Shown: positions 20,934 to 32,538 of the stretch, one piece after another | Numbering within the stretch: position 1 is the stretch's first letter | Layout: every line of letters starts with the position of its first letter | NCBI GenBank assembly: GCA_947561395.2 | Contig: OX387187.1 | Location: forward strand, 39,103,829 to 39,167,828 | Reading direction: 5' to 3' | Length of the DNA: 64,000 nt | Source of the DNA: Buxus sempervirens | Lineage: Eukaryota; Streptophyta; Magnoliopsida; Buxales; Buxaceae | Program-made: the position numbers and the translations under genes | The notes under the pieces: generated by a model | What the model was told of the DNA's origin: nothing | Database searches by the model: none | Seen by the model: only the letters and a program-made list of their open reading frames with translations

Positions 20934-23400
20934 TCAATCCCTATCGCCTCTACCTCGCCGTCGCTGCCGGATGAAAAAGTGATCTGAGAAGCGCTGGCCA
21001 GCGGGAGAAGAAGGCTCACCAAGCAAGGATGGACCAGAAAGAGGCTCTGGGTCTGCAGAAGGCACTGGATCGGTAGAAGGGGCTGAAACTGGAACTGGAT
21101 CCTCCCGGCTCAGGTCCATGAAGCAGGAGACTGAAGTGTCCGTCGCCAAAGGGATCAGCTCCAGAACCCGAGAGTCCTCGGCAGGAGGAGATGGATCTGC
21201 TAGCTCAGCTACGCCGGGAACGTCCTCCTCTCTCGCAGGCTCGACCGTCTCGGGAACCGCGGGAACCTCCAAGTCACCCTCCGCTGTCTCAGGAGCAGTC
21301 TCTGGCTCAGATGCAGGAGTGGTCTCAGATACAGGTGCAGCCTCGGGCATCTCGGCCGACTCAGGAACTACACCAGTAGAGGTAGCCTCGGCCGCCACCT
21401 CACTCTCTCTCTCGGGAATCTCCACAGCTCCTAAAGAGAAGGACAAAGTGCGGGAACTGGATGGTGAAGGCACCCCATCCTCCTGGAAGACAAAGACAGA
21501 CTGATCAGAAACAGGAAAGATAAAGTGGAAAAAAATACAAGAAGCTGAAGAAGACAGACCTAAGCTCCTGAAGGCCCCGCCTGGCCCTGAGCACTGGCCA
21601 ACTGGGCCCGCAAGTCGGCAATGAGAGCGGCCTGCCCGGTAATAATGACGTCGCTCTCAGCAATAGCGGCATCCCTCTCAGCCAGCTGGCGCTCCAGATC
21701 CGCATACCTAGCTCGGATCTCCTCTAGCTGTGCCTCCTGAAAAGAAGATAAGAAAGAAAAAATGTCAGTAAACTTTAAATAAGAAATGAAGGCCAAAGGA
21801 ATGCACGAGGAAAGGAGATTCAGACCGTGGTGTCATAGAGGCGGATCACCACCCCTCCTATCTCAGTAACTCCACCTCGAACGGGCATGGGCTGCATCAG
21901 ACAACCCACTGAGACCTGCCCGAACCAGGTATCATAGTCACCATCGACTAGAAGGCCATCTCCTGCCTCCCACTCGCAAAAGTGGGCAGGATCGAATGGA
22001 CCAGGAGGGGTGAAAGGTGCTGTAGCTGGAGGAGCCACTGGGATCCGGGGCTCGCCAGTATGCTGGAAGAAGAAGCGCTCCCCGAGGTACCATATACTGC
22101 CCAACTGCCCAATAAAGAATGGGTACCTCTGGCGTCGCTGATCCAGGGCGAAAGCGGCGTCCACAAAAGGCTGAAAAGCCAACTCGTCATGCAGGCCGTC
22201 AAGACGGGGAACAGATAACTGAGGGTAAACAAAGAAGAATATCAGAATCTGATAAAAGGGAGAAAAGGAAATGAGAAAAGAAAGATGGAGAAAGTGCTTA
22301 CCTCTCTCCTGAAGGTCCTATCCAGGTGAGCCCTGGCCGACCTAGGGCGACTCTTCTCTGAGTCGCGCCTAATCTGATTCCACCGACGGGCCAAGGGAAA
22401 CGTCCCCTCAGGCAAGGTGGAGGTAGGGCGAAAGTGGGCCACATAGACCCGAGCGAAGAACTGAAAAAGAAAAAAAAAGAAAAAAAAGAGGTTAAGCAAA
22501 GAAAAAAGAAAAAGAAAAAAGAAATGAATTTATACCTGCAGAAAGGGCCAGAAAAATCTGCAACCCACTCCGGCCCCCCTGGGAGAGGATAGGCCAGAAA
22601 CTACCCGCCATAGCCCGGCTAGCAAGGTGCCATAAACCAGCTGGCCCCAGGCATAGTCCCTCGCTCGGTGCAGATCCCGGAGAAGACTCAAGAAATGTGG
22701 GCTAACTGAAGTAGTATCCTCCAAACAGAAGCAGGAGCCCATCATCAGAAGAAAAAGAAATCTGAAAGCTATCGGAAAACTGGGATGCTCTGCTGCTAGG
22801 GTGCTGAATCCCCTCTCCACAAATGCCTCCCTCAACCATGTCCGGGAAATACGAGTGATCCTGCTCCGATCCCACGCCTCCACGGGCATCTTGTCATATC
22901 CCAACAGCTCGGCAATCTCCAAGTCCGCCGGCCGATCCATCTCAATGATGACATCTCCAGTCATCTTGATCCCGGTAATGAGAGCGAAGTCGGAGGGTCG
23001 AATGCCTATCTCCACATCCGGCAGATGGAAGCCCAGGGTCTCCGGGAAAAAGCGCTCCAACAAAGCCAAGATCAAGGGCCGATCTTGACGAATGCCGGTG
23101 ATGGTAATGAAGGAGCCAAATCCAAAACGGCCCATCTCTCGGCGCAGAGAAGTCGAGCAGGCCCCTACAACATCAGCAAAAAGGGCCCTGCTCCCTCGGA
23201 AATGAGAAGAAGGATATCTAAGAGGGATGTCTGCCCTAACGCCTGCCGAAGGATGCGTCGTCAAACTATGAAGGAGAGGGGCGTCCCAGATCTGATCTGC
23301 TATCTCTGCAGGAATGGCGACACGAGTCGCCCGGGCCCCTGCCCTACCTCTACGACGGGCTCCCCTACGCTCACGGACCTCACCAGCAGGCTAGAAAGGC
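20934..23400 (-). pseudogene. Antisense gene 1 of element A, main part, plant mobile domain-like
   Basis: Minus-strand segments run from about 23395 to the stop at 20934. The first (to about 22545) resembles the plant mobile domain: RPLILALLERFFPETLGFHLP, then DFALITGIKMTG, LLGYDKMP, a WLREAF segment, FLFLLMMGSCF and YAWGQLVYGTLL. Next come a segment with RPTSTLPEGTFPLARRW, one with YLGERFFFQHTGEPRIPV and TEIGGVVIRLYD, a coiled coil (ARYADLERQLAERDAAI), and a long acidic P/S/T-rich tail ending RQRRRGRGDRD. Gaps between segments look like short introns and match those in B. Its first exon is at 39397-39609, beyond the inserted element B. The function is unknown. It is a fossil split by the B insertion. 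Confidence 0.6.
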
Positions 23401-23415
23401 GAATAAAAAGGGTTT

Positions 23416-23420
23416 AAGTG
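23416..23420. other. Target-site duplication left of B (AAGTG)
   Basis: AAGTG directly precedes TGTAGACACC and is repeated at 39367-39371 right after TCTCACA. This fixes both ends of element B and shows it inserted into A. Confidence 0.9.
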
Positions 23421-23511
23421 TGTAGACACCCCAAATTGCACAAACAATCATCAAAAATCATTATCTCCTGGAAAGCCAGCACAGAATTTGAAGAAAATAA
23501 ATTTTTGCCTG

Positions 23512-23651
23512 TATCCGGATACTCAATCCGGATACAAGTGCTCCTCCCCGTATCCGGATACTCATACCGGATATGTGTGAGCCTTAGTCTATCCGGTACC
23601 ATGTACCGGATACCTTAAGGCCCTTTGTTATCCGGTCTGACATACCGGATA
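23512..23651. repeat. TATCCGG-N9-CCGGATA dyad cluster, 5' LTR of B
   Basis: Four perfect-arm dyads of exactly 23 bp have spacers ATACTCAAT, ATACTCATA, TACCATGTA and TCTGACATA. The cluster lies 160-300 bp upstream of the TATA box, as in A. Confidence 0.9.
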
Positions 23652-23808
23652 CCTTAAGTTTGCTCAAAATAAGGGTTTTCTGAGAGCTTTTCACTTTTAC
23701 CATCATGTCCCTCATTAAATGAGGGGAAATCGCGGAAATGACCTTAGGGTTAAGGTTGGAGGGGTTCTAGACATTAATTTGTGTCTACCAATGACCTTAG
23801 CCCTTGCC

Positions 23809-23816
23809 TATAAATA
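23809..23816 (+). promoter_or_regulatory. TATA box, 5' LTR of B
   Basis: TATAAATA followed by GGAACCTCCTCC, at the same relative place as in the other LTRs. Confidence 0.75.
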
Positions 23817-23940
23817 GGAACCTCCTCCTTGAGCAAAAAGGACACAACTCTTGTTTTGAATTCTCGCAAAGAAGAACTCCAAGAGAAGAAGGAAACCGCT
23901 GTGGAATCGCCTCCAGCACTCAGGTTAAGTTTGCTCAAAA

Positions 23941-25774
23941 TTGGTTGTAAATGTGCAGCCAGCCCATGCTATCCCTATACCGGCCCATACATCCCGGTCC
24001 AGACTCCAGCCATTAGTGGTAAACATCCCTAAACTAGCCTATTCTGAGGCCGCTGTACCATGGAATTACAGCGAGGGAATCACGGCTACGGTTCCAGTGG
24101 TCAAAGACCAGAACCAGGAGGAGGTGAACCTCATGACGAGGTCAGGGAGATGTGCAGGGGGTGAAGAGAAGGAGAAAGAGATAGAAGTAGAAAAAGAAAA
24201 AACAGAAAAAGAAAATGAAGAAAAAAGAAAACAGAAGGGAAAAAACAAGATAGGAGAAGACACCCCCCAGGGTGCAGAAAATGAGGCAGCAGACCTCATA
24301 AAAATAATAAAAAAGAGTGAATTTAATCTTGTGGATCAGCTGAACAAGGTCCCGGCCCAGATTTCAATACTGGGCCTTTTGCTGAATTCCGAAAAGCATA
24401 GGGATGCATTGTTAAGGGTGCTACAGAGTGCACACGTATCCCAGACAATTGATCCGGACCAGCTTGGTAAAATGGTTGGTCAAATCTTGTCACATAATGT
24501 GATAAGTTTCTCAGAGGGTGAGATCAGCCCAGGTGGGTGTTATCATGTGGACCCTTTGCACATCACTGTGCTTTGTAAGGGCTGCATGGTTGCACGGGTT
24601 TTAATCGACAACGGGTCGGCATTAAACGTTTGCCCGTTAATCACTTTTACCAAGCTGGGTCTGGACCAGTCAAGGATCAAACGAAATGGGCGGATAGTTA
24701 GGGCTTTTGATAGCTCCAAGACCCACTCCCTAGGGGAGATTGAACTGCCGGTCACAATTGGGCCGAATATCTTTAACATCACATTTGAGGTGATGGATAT
24801 ACCCGCAGCCTTCAATCTGCTCCAAGGAAGGCCGTGGATACATTCGGCTAGGGCAATACCATCCACGCTCCACCAAAGGGTGAAATATGTAAGAGGGCAA
24901 AGGGTGATAACAGTCCTAGCCGAAAACTTGGTGCCGCCCATTGTGTCACCTGATGTACCATTAATCAATGTGGACTTGACTGTCGACAAGATTGCATTCC
25001 ACTCATTTCAATTTGAGGCGGTAAATTACATACCTGGGGGGTGTGATAAAAAGAAAGAAAAGGGGACCACTGCAGAAAGGATGGTCAAGAAAGTGATGGA
25101 GAAATACACTTTCACCCAGGGAAAGGCCTGGGGATCAATCTGCAGGGGATGGTGGAGCCAATCACGGCTAAGAAACTGATCCCCAAGGTAGGGTTGGGCT
25201 TCAAGCCCAGAGGCTGGAGAAGAATGAAGCAGGAAGAAGGGGAGAGCAGAAGCAAAGGAAAACTCCCTCATTTAAGGGAAAGTTTCCCCAAACCCTCCTA
25301 TATAATCCAAATTTCTCCTCCCATGGACCAGTCCAAGCCTCCATACCACAACCTTAACCCATTTCAAAAGCCTCCTGTTTCGGCCCTCCAACCCTATAAC
25401 CCATCTCCAATACTGGAAGTAGTGGATGGGCCTGGACCACAGCCCGAGCAGCAGGTGGACTTTTCTGAAGATGTTGGTGCATTCTTCGCCATGACTGAGG
25501 GCGAAAAGACAGGGGCAGACATGGAACTGCCATTCATTGATTGGGCCGCAGTAAAGGTTCCAGACAAGGTCATTTCTGAACTGGGCCCCGTAGCAGAAAA
25601 GGGCAGTACCCACCCGGTGATGATGGCATCGGACGCGGGGCTTGAAGAGCAGGCTTTCCCTATTTCCCCTGCTCCCCAAACTTTTGTACTGAACAATTGG
25701 GAGGAAACTCCTCTTACCTTTGAAGCAGCGTCTGTGTGGCAAACTGACGCGGCTTCCAAAAAAAAACTCCAATA
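23941..25774 (+). pseudogene. Gag linker, protease and G-patch region of element B
   Basis: It opens in the gag linker (LQPLVVNIPKLAYSEAAVPW, then MTRSGRC), which aligns with C at 63460-63680. The protease follows (VLIDNGSALNVCP near 24600, GRPWIHSARAIPSTLHQ near 24830), then a weaker G-patch-like stretch and the acidic spacer before RT. The core gag domain and zinc-knuckle motif are absent. It is a fossil with about two breaks. Confidence 0.8.
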
Positions 25775-28700
25775 GTGGAATGCCATTTCCCTGAAGGTTC
25801 TAATGGGCCTTCGTCTTCAGGGGAATTATGTTTAGAAGGCCCACAAAAAACCCAAAAAGATTTTTCTATTTTTTCTAGAAAATTTAAATGTTTCAAAAAG
25901 GTCCAAACCACTTATGAACCATATAATCAGACCGAATTGGACCAGGTTGAATATGACTTCGACCTTGAGCTCGACTTTGATCTCATGGGGATCGAAGAAG
26001 AGATCGAGGTCGAAGAAGAAGACGTTTCAAAAGAAATTGAATACCAATTGGAACGTCATGAAAAGGGGGTCCAACCTAATATTGAGGAGACCATATCCAT
26101 AAATCTTGGGACCGAAGAGGACCCAAAAATTGTGAAAATTGGGTCATGCTTGTCTGATGTGCAGAAAAATGAAATGTCACAGTTCTTGGCAGATTACAAG
26201 GATGTGTTTGCTTGGTCGTATCGGGACATGCCGGGGTTGGACACGGACATGGTGGTGCATAAGTTGCCAATTTTGCCAGGGGTTAAGCCGATTAAGCAGA
26301 AGCTGAGAAGATTGAAGCCTGAATGGACCTTAAAGGTCAAGGACGAAGTGGTCAAACAATTTCAAGCCGGATTCTTGGCAGTCTCTACGTACCCAGAGTG
26401 GCTCGCAAACATAGTGCCAGTACCAAAGAAGGACGGGAAGGTCCGAATGTGCGTGGATTATAGAGACTTAAACAGGGCAAGCCCAAAGGATGATTTTCCG
26501 CTTCCACACATCGACATTCTGGTCGATAATACTGCAGTACATAGCCCGTTTTCCTTCATGGATGGTTTCTCGGGATATAATCAGATCAAGATGGCTAAGG
26601 AGGATCAAGAAAAAACAACATTTATCACACCTTGGGGCACATTCCACTACACAGTCATGCCATTTGGGCTTAAGAACGCTGGGGCAACATACCAGCGGGC
26701 CATGACTGATCTATTTCATGACATGATCCATAAGGAGATGGAGGTCTAGGTGGATGATATGATTGCCAAATCATGCAAAGAGGAGGACCACTTGATCAAT
26801 CTGAAGAAAGTGTTTGATCGGCTCAGGAAGTACAGTCTACGGCTTAACCCGGCTAAGTGCATCTATGGGGCTACATCAGGAAAGTTGCTTGGGTTTATAG
26901 TGAGCCGAAGAGGAATTGAAATTGACCCAGCTAAAGCCAAGGCCATAATTGAAATGCCAGCACCCAGAACGGAGAAAGAGGTCAGGGGTTTTCTTGGAAG
27001 GATTCAATACATAAGCCGGTTCATAGCACAGCTCACTGCTATCTGTGAACCAATTTTCAAACTTTTGAGGAAAGATAACCCGACGGTCTGGAATGAGGAC
27101 TGCCAGCAGGCATTTGACACGATAAAGAGGTATTTGCTGAACCCACCTGTGTTAGTACCACCAACTCTAGGAAGACCACTGATCCTGTACTTGTCAGTGT
27201 TGGAAACGTTGATGGGATGTGTCTTGGGGCAGCATGATGAGACTGGTAGAAAAGAAAGGGCAATTTACTATCTGAGTAAAAAATTCACAGAATATGAAGC
27301 TAAGTACTCATCATTGGAGAAGACTTGTTGTGCTCTAGTGTGGGCTACTCAGAGGCTAAGGCATTATTTCCTTAGTCACTCCACACTATTGATATCCCGG
27401 ATGGACCCGCTGAAGTATTTATTTGAGAAACCGGCACTGACTGGCAGGATGGCAAAGTGGCAACTGCTACTGTCCGAATTTGACCTCACATACATCACCC
27501 AGAAGGCGATCAAGGGTCAAGCCATAGCTGATCACCTGGCTGCACATCCTTTGCCAGAATATCAACCCTTGAAGACCAACTTCCCAGATGAGGCAATTCT
27601 GTACACTGAAGAGGAAGACAGTGAGAGTTCTTGGCAGATGTTCTTTGATGGGGCCGCCAATATGAATGGAAACGGAATAGGGGCAGTCTTGGTTAAACCA
27701 GATGGTTCACATATCCCAATTGCAGTAAAGCTGAGATTCCAGTGCACCAATAACATAGCAGAATATGAGGCATGCATAATTGGATTGCAAGCAGCCATGG
27801 ATCATGGAGTAGAGGAACTTGACGTATATGGGGATTCGAGTCTTATCATCTTCCAAACAACTGGTGAGTGGAAAACCAAGGATCACAAATTGATCCCCTA
27901 TCACCAGTACTTGGAAGAAATAAGCACAAATTTCACTCGAATTTCCTTCAACTATATGCCAAGGGCCAAGAATCAGTTTGCGGATGCTCTAGCAACCTTG
28001 GCTTCAATGGTCAGCATATTAGAAGGAGTAGACATCAGACCGCTGGAAATTGAGGTCCGAGATGAACCGGCTTACTGTCTCGTTCTAGAGGGAGCACCAG
28101 AAGAAGAAACACCATGGTTTCAAGATATCAAGAATTTCTTGAATAATCGGAGTCTGCCAGAAAATGCCATTGCTACTGAGAAGAGGACAATACAGAGATT
28201 GGCTGGTCAATTTCTGCTAAGTGGTGGACATGTGTACAAGAGATCACATAACGACATTCTGCTCAGATGTGTTGCCAAGGCTGAATCGGAAAGGCTGATT
28301 GAGACTGTACATGGAGGAGTCTGTGGGCCCCATATGAGTGGGCACATGCTGGCTAAGAAGATCCTGAGGCTGGGATACTACTGGACAACCATGGAGCATG
28401 ATTGCTGTATACATGTCAGGAGGTGCCACCAATGTCAGATATATGCAGATAACAAGCATGCACCCCCAGGCGAGCTGCACAACATGACATCACCCTGGCC
28501 CTTCTCTATGTGGGGCATAGATGTTATTGGCATGATCTCACCTAAGGCATCGAACGGGCACAGATTCATCCTGGTGGCAATTGATTACTTCACTAAATGG
28601 GTGGAAGCAGCATCATATGCAAATATCACAAGCAACCATGTTATTAAATTTTTGAAGTACAATATCATTTGTCGCTATGGGCTGCCAAGTGCCATAGTAT

Positions 28701-29362
28701 CAGACAATGCTTCAAATATTAAGAACAAGGACATGAAGAAAATGTGTGAGCAGTTTCAGATCACCCACCATAAGTCAGCTCCGTACAGGCCAAAGATGAA
28801 TGGGGCAGTGGAAGCAGCAAACAAGAACATAAAGAAAATCATTCAGAAGATGGTAGTGAGCTACAAGGATTGGCATGAAATGCTGCCACTTGCTCTGCAT
28901 GCATACAGAACCTCGATCCGGACTTCAACTGGGGCAACCCCGTACTCCCTAGTTTATGGGATGGAAGCAGTCTTGCCCGTGGAAGTGGAGATCCCATCAC
29001 TCCGAGTGCTCATGGAAGCAGAACTAGAAGAAGCCGAATGGGTCCAGTCGAGACATGATCAACTCAACCTGATAGAAGAAAAGCGGTTGAAAGCGCTTTG
29101 CCATGGGCAGTTGTACCAGAAGAGAATGGCCCGAGCCTACAATACGAAAGTGAGGCCCAGAACTTTCCAAGAAGGAAACTTAGTGCTAAAGAAAATTCTA
29201 CCATTTTTGGAAGACCCTCGCGGTAAGTTCAAGCCTAATTGGGAAGGCCCATATGTCGTCAAGAAAGTCCTGTCAGGGGGTGCACTCATCTTAGCAGAAA
29301 TGGATGGGTCAGATTTTCCTGAGCCCATTAACTCTGATGCGGTAAAAAGGTATTTCCCTTGA
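25775..29362 (+). pseudogene. Pol of element B: RT, RNase H, aRNH, integrase
   Basis: It is collinear with A pol at roughly 85-90% protein identity by eye. RT motifs (CVDYRDLN, MPFGLKNAGATYQ) lie at about 26440-26700. The first RNase H is at about 27180-27400. The archaeal-type RNase H begins at 27632 (FFDGAANMNGNGIGAVLV). The integrase finger is near 28305, the core near 28511 (WGIDVIGMI) and the GPY/F module near 29230. It encodes the replication and integration enzymes of the element. It is a fossil with about one break. Confidence 0.9.
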
Positions 29363-30328
29363 GTGAATATTTCTAGGAAATGATCCGAGGCCATTTTTTT
29401 TTATTTCCTTCAAAAATTTTAATCCCTAGTCTAGCCAAGTTGAGCCGGTTCGTTTCTTTGATAAACCCAAACCGGATTTACAGTCTTAAATTGGGGCAAA
29501 ACAAATTGGGGCAAAGCCAATTGGGGTAAAGTAAGGAAAGAAAAAGAAAAAGAGAGGAAAAGCAATGGAAATGGCAAATGAAAGCCAAGTGTGAAAAATA
29601 AGATGCAAAAAAATGCAATTTGGGGAAAAATGGGTAAATTTATCATGACTGTAAATCCGGTTGACCTATTTCCACATTTGAGAATTTTTGGGCCTTTAAT
29701 ACCCTTTCTTTCATAAACTGAGCCTAGCCTTTGTTTCGTCCTATTTTTAAGCCCTCGGTGATCTTAGCTGGTTCATTCAAATATCAGAGTAAGATGAGTG
29801 ATGACGGAATTCAGAAGCCGGCCCTAGTGAAAACCGTAACTGGCGCTAGGGGCAATATTGGCAAAAAGAAAAAAAAGAAAAAAAAGAAAAAAAAAAGAAA
29901 AAATGAAAAAATCAGAGGTTGAGTTGATCATGGAAATCTGAGATTGAAGCAAAATCGGCATGAGCAGAATGGGGCAGTTTTGGCAGTGGGGGATGACTCT
30001 AAAGGTCCTAAGATGGACGGTTCTGATCCCTCAGTATTTTCTGGACTACCCTTTTCATTATTTAACCTGGTTCTAATTCCTTTAATTATAGGTGATTAAG
30101 TGCATGGACCAAATTTCAAAAAAATACAAAAAAATATATAAAAAGGAAAAATTATACTTTGGCCAGTGATGAGAAATCAAATACTTTTCATAAAACCTTT
30201 GTTTTTACAAGCATCTGAGCATTCTGAGGCCAATAATATAAAAATTTTATTTTGAATTAAATCCTTTGTCTTTCCACTATTGGAGTTCAATTTTGTACAA
30301 AGGTATGAAAAATGTGCAGGAAATAAAG
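29363..30328. other. Convergent region of B between pol and antisense gene 2
   Basis: It is homologous to 17763-18811 of A, with the same block ending AGGGGCAATATTGGC at about 29800-29865. A purine-rich run lies at 29866-29905. No dyad cluster is seen here, unlike A. Confidence 0.6.
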
Positions 30329-32047
30329 CTAGTCTCCTAGCCGCTCCTCAAGCTCCCGAATCCGAGCTGCCTGAGCTGCAATGACTCCTGAAGCCCCCTC
30401 TGCAGCGGGATCACTCAAGAAGGAAATGACCTCATCTGAAAGGGCCTGCTTGATCCTCATACTCCTAAGGCTGGCCAAAGTAGCCTGGTACTTCTGCCGG
30501 ATCATGCGGACCTCGAAGCAACGGGCCTGCCTCTGCTCCTCCAGCTTCTCTTCCACGGCAATACGGCGTGAGATCTGCTCCTCAAGCTGCCTCTCCAGAT
30601 AAGCGCCTTGTATCCTGAGATCCTGGGCCTCCCGCACCCATATCTGCTGAAGCCGCTTATGAGAAGCCCGCTCGGACTCTAGAATGTCCTCATAGGTGGG
30701 AGCCAAGACTACAGGAGGATCTTCGGGTACTGGGGCCTGAGTCTGTATCTGTTCCTTGATCCAGAAGAGATAATCCTTCACATGGGCTTCCGAGAAGACT
30801 GGACCATGCATAAAGCAGACATAAGACCACTCCTTCATCAACCAGGCATTCAGCTTCATAGAAAGAGGCCCAAGACGATCCTCATATCCACATGGGAGGA
30901 TAAACCCCTGGGTCGCTCGAAACTGACGAAGGACCCGCAGAGGAAGATAAAGCACTGCATGTCTCAGGCCAGCCAAAATCAGAAAGTTGCGGTCTCGGAA
31001 GCTAATCACTGTCTCCGCATTAGGCTGATAAGTACCAGGCCATCTCACCTGGTCATCCTGAAGCGAGCCCAAGAAAGTGAACCAGCCCTGTTTGCCCCCT
31101 GGAATATCGGGGCACCCCCTGTTGCTCATCAAGAGAGGGACTTTCAGACTCGGGAAGAAGTGTCGATTGATCTTTTCAATCTGGCTCAAATGATCAAGTA
31201 GCCAAAGCTGCAAAGGAAGAGAGAGGTGTCAGCACATTGTATAAAAAAAAAAAAAAAAAAAAAGAAAAAAAGAAGAAGCAAAAAAGGCAAAAAGAAAGCC
31301 AAAAAGCAAGAAAAAAGAAAAAAAAAAAAACTTTTTTACCTGCAGGATCTGGGCACATGCTAGGAAGCGTTTCGACTTCCTATTGTAGCAGTCGGTTAAG
31401 GCCTGATATATCCCAGCTAAAATCATTTGGGCTAACCTCTCCCGCTCCCTAACCTGGCATATCACGGAAATCAAGGCCAAGTCCACCTCGTCATCCTCCC
31501 GTGGGAAAAGCAACTGGTTGACCACTATCAGGGTCAACGCATTGAATCGGGCCTCCTTATCTTCTCCCCTCAAAAGCTTCTCAGTCAAAAAAGCCTTAGA
31601 TAGGGTCAAAAGGGTGTCAGAATCCCCCAAGTCCTTCTTCCCTATGCCCAAAAAAGTAGAAGCTTCTTTCTTGTAACTGGGCCTAAGAGGTGGATTCACC
31701 ACCTTCTCATCAAACCTCAGGCCCAGGATGGTTTCCACCTCTTCAATGGTTGGGGTCATCTCATGGGTCCCAAAACGGAACAAGTTGAGATCAGGAACCC
31801 AATGACCAATCATGGCCTCTATAATCTCCCACCTGAAGGGAACCTTGGGAATGAGCAGGGTATGACCTAGATTAGTAGAACCCCATCTCCTCTCCTCATC
31901 TAGGGACATAGAGTTAACCCACCTTGTGTAAAAGGAATCCACAGGGTTGTACCTAGTGAGATTTGGGGGGTTTGATCTAAAAGGCTGTTTTGCAGGGGAG
32001 GCAGTGTGGACAGACAATAATGGGGCAGAAGATGATCCGGATTCCAT
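30329..32047 (-). pseudogene. Antisense gene 2 of element B, PMD/DUF7745-like protein
   Basis: I chose the ATG at 32047 because MESGSSSAPL aligns with MASGSASVPS of the A copy; an upstream ATG at 32140 would add a hydrophobic stretch absent from A. The domain block reads EAMIGHWVPDLNLFRFG and TPTIEEVETILGL. After an intron-like gap of about 130 bp (A-rich, GT and AG ends, same position as in A) come SNRGCPDIPGGKQGWFTFLG, DYLFWIKEQ, a coiled coil (AYLERQLEEQISRRIAVEEK) and the end RIRELEERLGD. The match to the A copy over the whole length shows the gene belongs to the element family. The function is unknown. The segments look nearly whole. Confidence 0.6.
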
Positions 32048-32177
32048 TGGATTTGACGGGAGCAAGCTAGAACTCAAGAGGAGGAAGAAAAAGGCGAAAA
32101 AGGGGGTTTCTAAACTCAAAAACTCGTAAAAAATGCTCAAATCCCGAGGCAGGTTGCATTTATAGCATCTTTTAACA

Positions 32178-32316
32178 TATCCGGTAACTCAGACCGGATA
32201 CAAAGGCTTTAGTAATATCCGGATAAGTATACCGGATACAGAGGATTCCATGAATATCCGGTATGACATACCGGATACAAAGACCAATCAATGTATCCGG
32301 TATGTCAGACCGGATA
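32178..32316. repeat. TATCCGG-N9-CCGGATA dyad cluster upstream of antisense gene 2, B
   Basis: Four 23-bp dyads lie 130-270 bp upstream of the antisense gene 2 start. Spacers are TAACTCAGA, ATAAGTATA, TATGACATA and TATGTCAGA. They take the place of the AACCGY dyads found at this position in A. Confidence 0.9.
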
Positions 32317-32538
32317 CCGAGAAAAAATGCAAAAAAAGAGCTAAGGATGAAAAAATCCGAATTTTTTACCTGTTTTACCTGCTTACATGTCATAATTGCA
32401 TAAAATTGAGAGCAAAAGATGTGCAAGACATGATAGAATGAATAAAAAGTTTTTTTCATATATATCTGGAAGTTTTGTACAGGGATGATGATATAAATAT
32501 ATGAAAATGAAAAAATCCTAATCTACTCCTATGCAGGA

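Larger units (their letters stand above)
23421..23930 (+). repeat. 5' LTR of element B, partial
   Basis: It matches the first 0.5 kb of the 3' LTR at 37090, including the four 23-bp dyads and the TATA box. The sequence then passes directly into the gag linker region. Confidence 0.85.

Noticed and set aside
18812-23400. Host genes on the minus strand
   Set aside because: The same genes lie at the same place in B, between pol and the 3' LTR, so they belong to the element.
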